A stretch of DNA of 34,832 nucleotides. It comes from SLFT01 sp964493075. GTDB taxonomy: Bacteria > Hydrogenedentota > Hydrogenedentia > Hydrogenedentales > CAITNO01. Made by a program: the position numbers and the translations under genes. The notes beneath the pieces are model-generated. The model was not told the DNA's origin. It saw only the letters and a program-made list of their open reading frames with translations, and did not search any database. The stretch spans positions 1 through 34,832 of the forward strand of contig CAZBNU010000018.1 in NCBI GenBank assembly GCA_964493075.1, in the 5' to 3' direction. Position 1 is the stretch's first letter. Every line of letters begins with the position of its first letter. Shown here one piece after another: positions 1 to 7,765 of the stretch.

Positions 1-75
1 TTCATCATTTTTTTGCATTTCAGGACGTTTTTTGACGTTTTAGAACGTTTTTTTTTGGGCCATTCGCACCAATAA

Positions 76-122
76 CCACAATATGTGGTGCTTAATACCG
101 CATTTACCACGATATGTTGTGC
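76..122. promoter_or_regulatory. Tandem pair of NrdR-like boxes
   Basis: Two 16-nt sites, CCACAATATGTGGTGC at 76-91 and CCACGATATGTTGTGC at 107-122, share the pattern CAC-N8-GTG with an ATAT-containing centre and lie exactly 31 bp apart (about three helical turns). Sequence and spacing fit the known NrdR box pair that represses ribonucleotide reductase operons. The nearest rightward gene starts 520 bp away, so the target is more likely a leftward gene beyond position 1. The target gene itself is not visible. Confidence 0.6.
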
Positions 123-133
123 TTTGTAGGTCG

Positions 134-237
134 CCGGTGGTTAGGAGCACGGGGACAGGAATGTCCCCGCTTTACCCAATCCTCTCCATAACGTTCCTCC
201 CGGTGGTTAGGAGCACGGGGACAGGAATGTCCCCGCT
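134..237. repeat. Duplicated 38-nt REP-like palindrome (GGGGAC family)
   Basis: An identical 38-nt sequence occurs at 134-171 and 200-237, 66 bp apart in the same orientation. Each copy contains the hairpin CGGGGACA-GGAA-TGTCCCCG (8-bp stem, 4-nt loop) preceded by CCGGTGGTTAGGAGCA. Such elements resemble REP sequences mobilised by REP-associated tyrosine transposases (RAYT/IS200-like), but no transposase gene is in the window. A related element set lies at 33327-33559. Confidence 0.7.
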
Positions 238-643
238 CCGCGTGTACACCATTCTGCTTTTTTGAGTTGCATGACACTTCTCCTTTTTGGGAGTTATATT
301 TCTCCATACATTCACCGGGGTCGTTTGCGTGGAATTGGGGTTTGGGCTTTATTGGCATGAGTGTAGTGGAGGGGTGAGGCGGGCGGAAAGTAAACGGTTG
401 TGTTTACTTTTTTTGGGGGGTATGGACGGTATGGACGGTATGGACGGGGTGGACGGGGTGGGACGAATGGGACGGATGGGATTCAGTGGTGGGCGTAGGG
501 TGGCCTGAGGGTGTGCGCCATGTTTATTGATCATTCTGTATGTTTGACAATTTGCCTCTGTCAGGTTCATACTTTCCTTTGCCCTAGTAGTAGTAGAAAG
601 CGGTATTCCGGTTACATTTTTTTTCAACGGAAGGATTTTGTTT
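238..643. other. Gene-free stretch with a 9-nt minisatellite
   Basis: No convincing gene is seen here. Positions 419-481 are a decaying tandem array of a 9-nt unit (TATGGACGG, drifting to GGTGGACGG and then ATGGGACGG). The array reads through several frames as low-complexity Met-Asp-Gly or Pro-Ser-Ile peptides, which explains the ORFs here without invoking genes. A ribosome-binding-like ACGGAAGG at 627-634 serves the downstream CDS. Confidence 0.6.
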
Positions 644-1663
644 ATGAGAATTTTATACCTGCTGGCTGTTGTAATGACTTTTGCGGCGCCTTACCTTGCT
701 TATGCTGAGTCTGAGGCGGATTGGCCTTTTTTTCCTTATTGCATTGACACGCATGACAGTATGAAGCGTTCCTTGCCGGAACAGGCGGCGATGTTGAAGG
801 AGTTGGGGTTTGATGGGATGGGGCATCTTTGGCTGGATAATGTGAAGGAACGGCTTGAAACGCTTGATGCTGAAGGTTTGAAACTGTTTCAGATAACCCT
901 GTTGGTGAACATTACCAAGGAGGAGCCTTATGATCCGCGTCTTAAAGAGGTACTACCCCTGTTGAAGGGACGGGATGTGCAACGCTGCCCAACGCGCAAA
1001 GCAGCATATAGCCACCGGCCGTCCAAATATCCGCCAGCGCACTGCCCTCGGTTTGCGTAAGCTGCGTAATTTGAGANNNNNNNNNNGGTACTACCCCTGT
1101 TGAAGGGACGTGACGTGCAACTTTGTCTGTTGACGGGCGGTATGAATCCGTCGGATACGGCTGGGGATGAGAAGGGCGTTGCCATTATCACGGAAATCGC
1201 GGATATGGCGCTTGAATCGGGCACGAAGATTGTGCTGTATCCCCATGCCAACGATTGGCTGGAGAAGGTGGATGATGCCATTCGTCTGGCGAAGAAGGTG
1301 AACCGTCCGAATGTGGGTGTGATGTTCAATCTCTGCCACTGGCTCAAGGTGGATGATGAGGAGAATATGGTGCCCGTGTTGAAGCGTGCCCTCCCCTATC
1401 TTTGGGCGGTGAGCATTAACGGCGCAGATACGGCAGCCTCGATCCATGACGGTACCGGGAACTGGTTGCAGCCTTTGGATAGCGGTTCTTTTGACAATGC
1501 CAAGTTATTGAAGGCTTTGAAGGAACTGGGATATACGGGTCCCATTGGATTGCAGTGCTGGGGCATTGAAGGCGATGTGAAGGAACACCTGACCCGTTCC
1601 ATGGACGCCTGGAAAAAACTGCTGGTTCGCTGTAACCAATCTGATGGAACGGAGTCAAAATAA
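644..1663 (+). CDS. Sugar phosphate isomerase/epimerase-like TIM-barrel protein, interrupted by an assembly gap
   Basis: The start is ATG 644, preceded by ACGGAAGG with about 9 nt spacing, and opens a signal peptide (MRILYLLAVVMTFAAPYLAYA), so the product is probably exported. The first half (644-983) and the second half (1087-1663) belong to one xylose isomerase-like TIM barrel (AP_endonuc_2 family); visible features include LYPHANDW, FNLCHW (likely metal/substrate histidines) and VSINGAD. The halves are joined by a duplicated 35-nt overlap, a 93-nt foreign tail and ten Ns. Collapsing the overlap restores one continuous frame of about 305 residues, so the break is an assembly artefact rather than a pseudogene. 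The stop codon at 1661-1663 lies inside a 27-nt palindromic repeat. The substrate is not predictable; exported members are common beside Gfo/Idh/MocA genes. Confidence 0.75.
984..1086. other. Chimeric contig end plus 10-N scaffold gap
   Basis: Positions 949-983 and 1087-1121 are two copies of the same 35 nt of the CDS with two differences, both synonymous (CGG/CGT and GAT/GAC). The 93 nt at 984-1076 between the first copy and the Ns (1077-1086) do not continue the protein. On the minus strand they read as one open 31-residue frame containing ADIWTAGGYMLL, which looks like the start of a MotA/TolQ/ExbB-type membrane protein. The simplest reading is a misjoined contig end over strain variation. 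Confidence 0.75.
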
Positions 1664-1687
1664 ACGTGGGCGTTGCCCGCCACCCAG
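1661..1687 (+). repeat. 27-nt palindromic intergenic repeat, copy 1
   Basis: Member of the seven-copy family with consensus CTAACGYGGG-N5-CCCRYAACCCAG. This copy begins with TAAACGTGGG and supplies the TAA stop of the preceding CDS. The central GTGGGC/GCCCGC arms can pair. Confidence 0.7.
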
Positions 1688-2012
1688 GTTGTAGTACTTA
1701 AGGGACATAAGGGACGAAAGGGACATAAAGGAAAGTGAATGGAATTTCCGAAGAAATTGCTGGCAGGGATGCCAGCGTTCCCAGTACCGAAACCATGGGC
1801 TGCTAGACAGTTACTACTTTTGTTTTTGTAATAGCAGATAAGAAATAAGGTACTATAGTATCTATGGTATTATCTGTCAATAGTAAATTANNNNNNNNNN
1901 TTTCGATACCGATACCGATGCCGATGGTGATGCCGATACCGATGCCGATGCCGATACCGACGCCGGTTTCGATACCGATGGTGATGGTTAATTTGTATTT
2001 TATGAATTAAAA
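1688..2012. repeat. Gene-free spacer with short-period tandem arrays and a 10-N gap
   Basis: Contains a 9-10 nt array built on AGGGACATAA (about 1700-1731), a CTGGCAGGGATGCCAGCG palindrome (1760-1784) that recurs in diverged form at 16811-16838, an assembly gap of ten Ns at 1891-1900, and a hexanucleotide array (GATACC/GATGCC/GATGGT) at about 1903-1987. The hexamer array begins right after the gap, so repeat collapse probably caused the gap. No gene is supported. Confidence 0.65.
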
Positions 2013-2039
2013 CTGGGTTGCGGGAATTACCCGCGTTAG
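2013..2039 (-). repeat. 27-nt palindromic intergenic repeat, copy 2
   Basis: Reverse-strand copy of the CTAACGYGGG-N5-CCCRYAACCCAG family, with matching GCGGG/CCCGC arms. It sits 34 bp upstream of the Gfo/Idh/MocA start codon, within the probable 5' leader or promoter region. Confidence 0.75.
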
Positions 2040-2073
2040 TTTGTAACTTTGAAAAACTATGGGAGAAGTGGAA

Positions 2074-3399
2074 ATGAAAGACAATGTTAAATCGCTATCG
2101 AGGCGTTCTTTTCTTGGTGGCGTAGGAGTAGCGATGGCTGCGCCTTATATTATGCCGTCCTCTGTTTTTGGCGCGGATGCGCCGAGCAAGCGCATCACCA
2201 TTGGGGTGGTGGGCACGGGCGGCCAGGCGGGCGGCCTCACTGAAAATGCCATCAGGCACAAGAATACGCGGATTGTCGCCCTGTGCGATGTGGACAGCAA
2301 ACGTCTAGCAGAAGCAAAGGGCCTCGTGGATCAGTATTACGAGAACGAGGACTGTACGGCCTACTCGGACTATCGCGAATTGATTGCACGGGACGATATA
2401 GACGCGGTCATTGTCGCCACGCCGGATCACTGGCATGCGCTGGTATGTGTGGAAGCGGCCCGTCTCGGCAAGGACATCTATTGCGAAAAGCCGCTGACCT
2501 ATTCGTTGGGCGAGGGACAGATGGTTGTCAAGGCGGTGCAGGAACACAAGCGCGTGTTTCAGACCGGCAGTATGCAGCGTTCTGCGCCAAACTTCAAGCA
2601 GGCCTGCCAGCTGGTGCGCAATGGACACCTTGGCGATATCAAGAAAATTCTGGTGGCGCTTCCCAATGGTGGCCATGCGATGTGGGTGGATGAGTTTCCG
2701 GCGCCGCCGCCGGAGCTGGACTGGGAATTTTACGTGGGGCCTGCGGAATGGACGCCTTTCCACCCGAAGCGGTATCACTGGGACTGGCGCTGGTGGCTTA
2801 GTTTTGGCGGCGGGCAGATGATGGACTGGATCGGGCATCATGGCGACATTGCGCACATGGCGATGGATTGGGACACTACCGGTCCTGAAGAAGTAGAAGG
2901 CCTGATTTGGGAGCCGACCAAAGCCCGTAACAACCTTTATAACGGGCCGGAAAACTACATGTTCAAATGCACCTACAAGGGCGGGGTCGAGATGACTGTG
3001 GCGAATGCCGCAAACATGCCGGATGAATTCAAGGCGTGCGGCGAACTGGGCACCATGTTCTTCGGTGACAAAGGGAAATGGCTGTATGTGGACCGTGGTA
3101 AAATCACGGCAAGCGATGAGAAACTTCTGAAGATTCGTCCGAAAGGAAATGATTTCAGATTCCGTCGGCAGCACAATCACATGACCGATTTCCTGGATTG
3201 CATTGAATCGCGGGAAGAATGTATTGCGCCGGTGAACGCCGGGCATCGTTCGGCCTCCATTGGGCATCTGGGAAAAATTGCCTGCACACTGGGGTGCAGT
3301 TTCAAGTGGGATCCCAAAAAGGAAGAATTCAAGGACAACCCGGCACTGAACGGTATGCTGATGCGCAAATACCGCGGCGACTGGTCTCTGGAAGCCTAA
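2074..3399 (+). CDS. Gfo/Idh/MocA family oxidoreductase with Tat signal
   Basis: A predicted NAD(P)-dependent sugar or cyclitol oxidoreductase of 441 residues. A twin-arginine signal (SRRSFLGGVG, Arg10-Arg11) followed by a hydrophobic stretch and a small-residue region indicates folded export to the periplasm. The Rossmann motif VVGTGGQAGG (about residues 44-54) and the family motif EKPL are present, followed by the C-terminal alpha/beta domain with many aromatic residues (the WEFYVGPAEWTPFHP region) typical of the exported planctomycete-type subfamily. ATG 2074 is preferred over ATG 2059 because GGGAG lies 8 nt before 2074 and nothing SD-like precedes 2059. A 32-nt gap leads to the MEMO gene, so co-transcription is plausible. 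Substrate unknown. Confidence 0.9.
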   Translation: MKDNVKSLSRRSFLGGVGVAMAAPYIMPSSVFGADAPSKRITIGVVGTGGQAGGLTENAIRHKNTRIVALCDVDSKRLAEAKGLVDQYYENEDCTAYSDYRELIARDDIDAVIVATPDHWHALVCVEAARLGKDIYCEKPLTYSLGEGQMVVKAVQEHKRVFQTGSMQRSAPNFKQACQLVRNGHLGDIKKILVALPNGGHAMWVDEFPAPPPELDWEFYVGPAEWTPFHPKRYHWDWRWWLSFGGGQMMDWIGHHGDIAHMAMDWDTTGPEEVEGLIWEPTKARNNLYNGPENYMFKCTYKGGVEMTVANAANMPDEFKACGELGTMFFGDKGKWLYVDRGKITASDEKLLKIRPKGNDFRFRRQHNHMTDFLDCIESREECIAPVNAGHRSASIGHLGKIACTLGCSFKWDPKKEEFKDNPALNGMLMRKYRGDWSLEA

Positions 3400-3431
3400 A
3401 CGACGCCGGGCTCTTCTGACAGGGAGAAGCC

Positions 3432-4247
3432 ATGAAAGTAAGACCAACTTATGTTGCAGACCAATTTTATCCGGGCGACCCGGATGAATTGCGTACAATA
3501 GTCGAAACATACATAGAAGAAGCAGATACAGAACAAGCACCACAACAGGTATCCTGCATGGTTATTCCCCATGCAGGATACATTTTCTCTGGGCCCACGG
3601 CGGGGTGTGGCTACAAACGCATACAGCGGGCCACCCCCTCCCGCGTTGTGCTTTTGGGCGTATCCCACCGGTATCGTTTTGATGGTGTGTCCTTATATGA
3701 TGGCGAGGCTTTTGATTCTCCCCTTGGGGAAGCAAAGATTGATCGTGAATTCTATGCAGAACTGGAGAAAGAATTTACGGTTGAAGGGCCGCGTCCACAC
3801 GAGCACGAGCACACGCTGGAGACGCAGATTCCCTTTTTGAAATGCGCTCTGGGCAATGTTCCGATTGTACCGGTGCTTTTCGGCGTTACCGCTGGCAGCC
3901 TGCACATTGCACTCGGCCAAAAACTTGCGGCTATGCTTTCTCCGGGCGATATTGTGATTGCCTCGACCGATCTCTCCCATTTTCTTGAAGAAGCGGAAGC
4001 AAACGAAATTGACAGCAGCACTATTGAAGCAATCGTGGCAGGAGATGCAGCGGGACTTGTTGCCGGTCTGCGTGAGGAGACGTATTCCATGTGCGGCGCG
4101 GCAGCAGTTGTGACCGCTTTATCGTGCGCGACTGCCCGACGGGCCACGACACGGACACTATTGGACTATCGCACGAGCGCGGCTGTATCCGGCGACTACG
4201 GCCGTGTCGTCGGTTATGCCGCTATTACAATGGAGTATGAATCGTAA
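3432..4247 (+). CDS. amrB: MEMO family protein (AmmeMemoRadiSam system protein B)
   Basis: 271 residues matching the MEMO1-like family from end to end. Conserved positions visible are His47 in PHAGY, His79 in VSHRYRF, EHEHTLETQIPF around 124-135, STDLSHF (Asp180, His183) and Cys221 in the MCG motif. His47, His79 and Cys221 correspond to the metal ligands described for human MEMO1 (His49, His81, Cys244; from memory), so a metal site is likely intact. GGGAGA 5 nt before ATG 3432 is a good ribosome site. The AMMECR1 and radical-SAM partners of the AmmeMemoRadiSam system are absent from this window. The gene sits 2 nt from the NIF3-like gene, so the two are probably translated from one message. 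The bacterial function is unknown. Confidence 0.9.
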   Translation: MKVRPTYVADQFYPGDPDELRTIVETYIEEADTEQAPQQVSCMVIPHAGYIFSGPTAGCGYKRIQRATPSRVVLLGVSHRYRFDGVSLYDGEAFDSPLGEAKIDREFYAELEKEFTVEGPRPHEHEHTLETQIPFLKCALGNVPIVPVLFGVTAGSLHIALGQKLAAMLSPGDIVIASTDLSHFLEEAEANEIDSSTIEAIVAGDAAGLVAGLREETYSMCGAAAVVTALSCATARRATTRTLLDYRTSAAVSGDYGRVVGYAAITMEYES

Positions 4248-4249
4248 TC

Positions 4250-5380
4250 ATGACAACAACTGTACGTGATGTCTGTAACTTCATGGAGGATTGGGCACCT
4301 GCAGGCTGGGCCTATCCCTGGGATCGCGTGGGACTGCACACAGGCAACCCGGCACAAAGCGTTGAGCGTGTTCTGGTATGCCTTACGGTAACGAAGGCGG
4401 TGGTTGCCGCCGCCATTCGCAACCGCTCTTCCATGATAGTGGCCCATCACCCGCTGATATGGGAACCCCTGAAACATCTGCGATCCGATGACCCACTCAC
4501 GAAACTGTGCCTTGACCTTTGCCGTGCGGATATTGCCTGTTTCGCCGCGCACACGAATCTGGATATTGCGCCGGGCGGCGTAAACGATGCCCTGGCGGCA
4601 CGGCTGCAATTACGCGATACCCATGTGCTGTTCAGGGAGGCGCACCTGAAACAGATTAAGCTGATTACCTTCGTTCCGGCGACACATCAAAAGGCAATGC
4701 TAAAAGCCTTGGCCGATGCCGGTGCAGGGATCATCGGGGACTATACCCATTGCTCTTTCAATACGCCGGGCACGGGCACTTTTCTGCCCGACGAAACGAC
4801 CAACCCGTTTACTGGAGAAAAGGGCAGAATCAACGAAGAAGCGGAGATGCGGGTGGAAATGCTTGTGGACAAGGCGCGACTGGCTGCTGTGCTTGGGGCA
4901 CTGCGAAATGCGCACCCCTACGAAGAACCTGCTTATGATCTTGTAAGCCTTGAAAACATGCCGGTGGAAATCGGACTGGGGCGCATAGGGCTGCTTGAAA
5001 CCCCTTTGCAGGCGGCTGAGTTTGTTGAATACGTGCGTGAATGTCTGGCCATTCCACACGCCATTTTGCATGGTAGTATCAAGCGGAAAATCCGAAAAGT
5101 TGCTGTCCTGGGCGGCAGCGGTGGCGATTATGTGTCCCGGATACCGCTGGATGTGGACGCCTATGTGACGGGCGATATTGGATATCATGATGCAGAAACT
5201 GCTCGGCTTCGCGGTGTTGCGTGCGTGGATGCGAGCCATTATGGGACAGAACTTCCTGTAATTAAAGAGATTACGTCACGCCTGGGCAAGTCATTCCCGG
5301 AGATTACAGTCCACACCTTCGCAGAGAAACGGGCAATGGGGCTTATAGCGGCGTCTCAAACGCAACACAGCGATCCATAA
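4250..5380 (+). CDS. NIF3/DUF34-family dinuclear metal centre protein
   Basis: A 376-residue protein of the long YqfO type: two NIF3 halves separated by a CutA-like insert (about residues 130-245, including HPYEEPAYD). Metal-site motifs are present: VAHHPL (His66-His67), AAHTNLD (His101, Asp105), GDIGYHDAE and SHYGTE near the C terminus. Family members form hexamers with two metals per subunit; a link to GTP cyclohydrolase I or metal handling has been proposed but the role is not settled. The start codon lies 2 nt after the MEMO stop, indicating translational coupling; no strong ribosome site is visible. The MEMO-NIF3 pairing of two metal-binding proteins of unclear function is noteworthy. 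Confidence 0.9.
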   Translation: MTTTVRDVCNFMEDWAPAGWAYPWDRVGLHTGNPAQSVERVLVCLTVTKAVVAAAIRNRSSMIVAHHPLIWEPLKHLRSDDPLTKLCLDLCRADIACFAAHTNLDIAPGGVNDALAARLQLRDTHVLFREAHLKQIKLITFVPATHQKAMLKALADAGAGIIGDYTHCSFNTPGTGTFLPDETTNPFTGEKGRINEEAEMRVEMLVDKARLAAVLGALRNAHPYEEPAYDLVSLENMPVEIGLGRIGLLETPLQAAEFVEYVRECLAIPHAILHGSIKRKIRKVAVLGGSGGDYVSRIPLDVDAYVTGDIGYHDAETARLRGVACVDASHYGTELPVIKEITSRLGKSFPEITVHTFAEKRAMGLIAASQTQHSDP

Positions 5381-5515
5381 AAATCAAGCCTTACATGAAA
5401 AAGACGTTGAATTTGCGGTATACTTCACGGGTATTTGCACATACAGGGCTGACTATATGGATTATACCTATGAGACACTATTCGTGCGTAACGCCTTCGA
5501 GGGGGAACTAAACCC

Positions 5516-7741
5516 GTGATCAGGCGGAGAAGCGAACTGATACAAACCACCATCTGCATCGTGCTGCTTTTTGTAGTGCCTGTGCTGCTGTCTGCTCCTG
5601 CGGTGAAGGACGGAGATTTGCCTCTGGACATGGGCGCACTTACTAGCCTTACGCCGTGGCAGGAAGCGCGGCCCGATGGAATTTCGGGTCAGGATGCCGA
5701 TACCCATTCCCCGATCATCGAACGCTATTATCCGTGGTATGCTTTCATCAACCATGCAGGCGCTGCTGGCGATTTACCTTTGTGGAATCCCTACGAGTCG
5801 TTTGGAGCGCCCTTTCTGGCACTTTGGCGCACACGAGCGCTGTCCCCCTTCTCTCTACCTGTTTATTTACTTCCTTTACACACGGGGATTGGCATTTCCA
5901 TATTTCTGAAACTTTTGATTGCCGGTCTCTGCGCGTATTATGCAGCCCGGCGCTTTCAGTTTCCCCCGTCTTATGCCCTGTTGCCTGCGATCACCTTCCA
6001 GATGAGCGGTTTCCTGCTCGTGGGCCACTGGCATCCAGCCGCTGATGTTTTACCCTGGTTCCCCTTGCTGCTACCCTGTTTACAGCGCATGTTGCTTGGC
6101 GACTATCGTGTGTGGCCTTCTGTTGCAGTGCTCATCGGCCTTATGACTTTTGGTGGGGATCCGGAATCAGTCGTCATCATTCTTCTGTTCCTTTTCCTGC
6201 TAACCATTATCTACGGGCTTCGCACCTATACGCTGCGACATCTCACAGGCGCTTTGGCAACCCTGATTATTGCCGTTTCTCTGGGTCTGCTGCTGGCTGC
6301 GGTTCAACTGGCACCCTATATTGAATTCCTTCAGCATGGTTACCTGGAAAACAGGCTCCCTGCCAGTTTTGAACTGGCCGATATTGCGATGATGCTGGCT
6401 CCAGTCTTTTCCGCGAACACTATCACCGTTGCTTCCTTCCTGCCGTCTGCTGTAGTTGGATTCCTTATGGTTCCTCTGTGGCTGGCGGTGCGACGATCAG
6501 CCAACCGGATTCGAAAGAGGCGGTTGGAATCTTTCCTGCTGGCAACTCTTGTTTTGGGTTGTCTGTCTGTTTTCACGCCGCTATTCAGGGCGATTCCGGG
6601 TTTGTCGCATTTCTCAGTCTGGCATTTTACCCTTTCCGTGCCCCTTGCTTTCGGCCTGCTGGCGGCAGCCGCTGCCGACGAATGGATACACCTAGATGTG
6701 GACAAATGCAAGATTGCTCTGAAGAAACTGATCTGGGTTCTTCCTGTATTCTGGGGGATGGCCTTCCTACTTACATTGATGGTAGCCAAAGGGTTTACGG
6801 CATCCGGCCGGATACCCGCCAGTTTTATACTGACCGCTGGAGCGGCGTTTTTTTTACTCGTTCTGTTGCTTACGACAGTTTTCTGGCCCAAAGAGAAACT
6901 TCTGATATTTTCCCTGTCCTTTATTACAGCAGCCCTGTCCTGGTTTATTTACACGCCAACCGCATTTGTGACGCCCAACGATCAGATATTTCCTGAAACC
7001 CATTTCATCCGCACCTTGCATGGGTTAGACAGCAGGGTGGCGGGAAGTGTACGCCTGCTGGACTGGCCGTTGTCCCCTCACGGCATTTCCCAGACCTATA
7101 GCCCGGCTGGCGTTAACCTGACACGTAGCGAACTGTTTATGCAGCAGGCGGAGGGACGACCGCAGTTGCTCCGTCTTTCTGGTGCACAAGCACTCCTTTT
7201 GACCAAGCAGGACATACAGGAAAGGTATTCTTCGCTCAGGCCTATGCTTAACATACAGGAGGTGTTTCCGTCAGGCGCTATACTGCTGAAAGATCTGCAG
7301 GCAAAGGACAGGGTCTTTGTGACCCATACAGGCAGGAAACATGACGGGACCGATGCGCCGACCATTCGCGCAGCCGGACCACCGCTGCTTGAAGGCGGCG
7401 TACTCCCCGAATCCCTGCCTGATTCTGCCACCGGAAGCGTTGTGATTACGCATGAGTCTGGCAATACCCTGCGAATAACCGCAACATCCAGCCGTCCTGC
7501 GGTACTGGTCGTCAGCGACTCCTGGTACCCCGGCTGGCAGGCGACATCGGGAGATAAGTCTGCAGAAGTATTCCCTGTTGATATCGCGTTCCGCGGGATA
7601 GAACTCAGCGAAGGCACCCATGAGATACATTTGAAGTATACACCCTCTTCCCTGAAACTTGGCGGGTATATCAGTCTTGGCGCTTTCTTTTCGGTCTTGT
7701 TTGGTTTTGGGGCATGGTACCGTGGACGCAAGCGGCAATAA
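5516..7741 (+). CDS. YfhO-like multi-pass membrane protein (GT-C type glycosyltransferase fold)
   Basis: 741 residues starting at GTG 5516; an in-frame stop at 5489-5491 and GAGGGGGA about 10 nt upstream fix the start. One N-terminal helix is followed by a long periplasmic loop with LPLWNPYESFGAPFLAL, which matches the typical YfhO/GT-C loop (PLWNPY). About ten more hydrophobic segments follow up to about residue 480, then a soluble C-terminal domain ending in SDSWYPGWQ, EGTHEIHLKY and a final membrane helix before the RGRKRQ tail. Bacillus YfhO is implicated in glycosylating lipoteichoic acid; many homologues are uncharacterised. It lies 135 bp after the NIF3-like gene and converges with waaA (24 bp between stop codons), so a role in surface-glycan assembly is an inference only. 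Confidence 0.8.
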   Translation: MIRRRSELIQTTICIVLLFVVPVLLSAPAVKDGDLPLDMGALTSLTPWQEARPDGISGQDADTHSPIIERYYPWYAFINHAGAAGDLPLWNPYESFGAPFLALWRTRALSPFSLPVYLLPLHTGIGISIFLKLLIAGLCAYYAARRFQFPPSYALLPAITFQMSGFLLVGHWHPAADVLPWFPLLLPCLQRMLLGDYRVWPSVAVLIGLMTFGGDPESVVIILLFLFLLTIIYGLRTYTLRHLTGALATLIIAVSLGLLLAAVQLAPYIEFLQHGYLENRLPASFELADIAMMLAPVFSANTITVASFLPSAVVGFLMVPLWLAVRRSANRIRKRRLESFLLATLVLGCLSVFTPLFRAIPGLSHFSVWHFTLSVPLAFGLLAAAAADEWIHLDVDKCKIALKKLIWVLPVFWGMAFLLTLMVAKGFTASGRIPASFILTAGAAFFLLVLLLTTVFWPKEKLLIFSLSFITAALSWFIYTPTAFVTPNDQIFPETHFIRTLHGLDSRVAGSVRLLDWPLSPHGISQTYSPAGVNLTRSELFMQQAEGRPQLLRLSGAQALLLTKQDIQERYSSLRPMLNIQEVFPSGAILLKDLQAKDRVFVTHTGRKHDGTDAPTIRAAGPPLLEGGVLPESLPDSATGSVVITHESGNTLRITATSSRPAVLVVSDSWYPGWQATSGDKSAEVFPVDIAFRGIELSEGTHEIHLKYTPSSLKLGGYISLGAFFSVLFGFGAWYRGRKRQ

Positions 7742-7765
7742 ATTACTGATGGTTTACTTCCACTG

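Noticed and set aside
61..237. Possible small CRISPR-like array from repeated motifs at the left edge
   Set aside because: Only two copies of each motif, unequal unit types and no cas genes; better explained as an operator pair plus REP copies.
349..627. Minus-strand ORF with Pro-Ser-Ile repeats
   Set aside because: The repeat peptide is just the 9-nt minisatellite translated; no start signals or domain.
2305..3543. A 412-residue open frame on the minus strand, antisense to the Gfo/Idh/MocA gene
   Set aside because: It mirrors a strongly conserved gene, has no recognisable domain or ribosome site, and arises from the codon bias of the real gene.
5391..5426. Promoter candidate (TTACAT ... 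TATACT) before the YfhO-like gene
   Set aside because: The spacing of 22-23 nt is too long for a sigma70 promoter and no alternative -35 fits.
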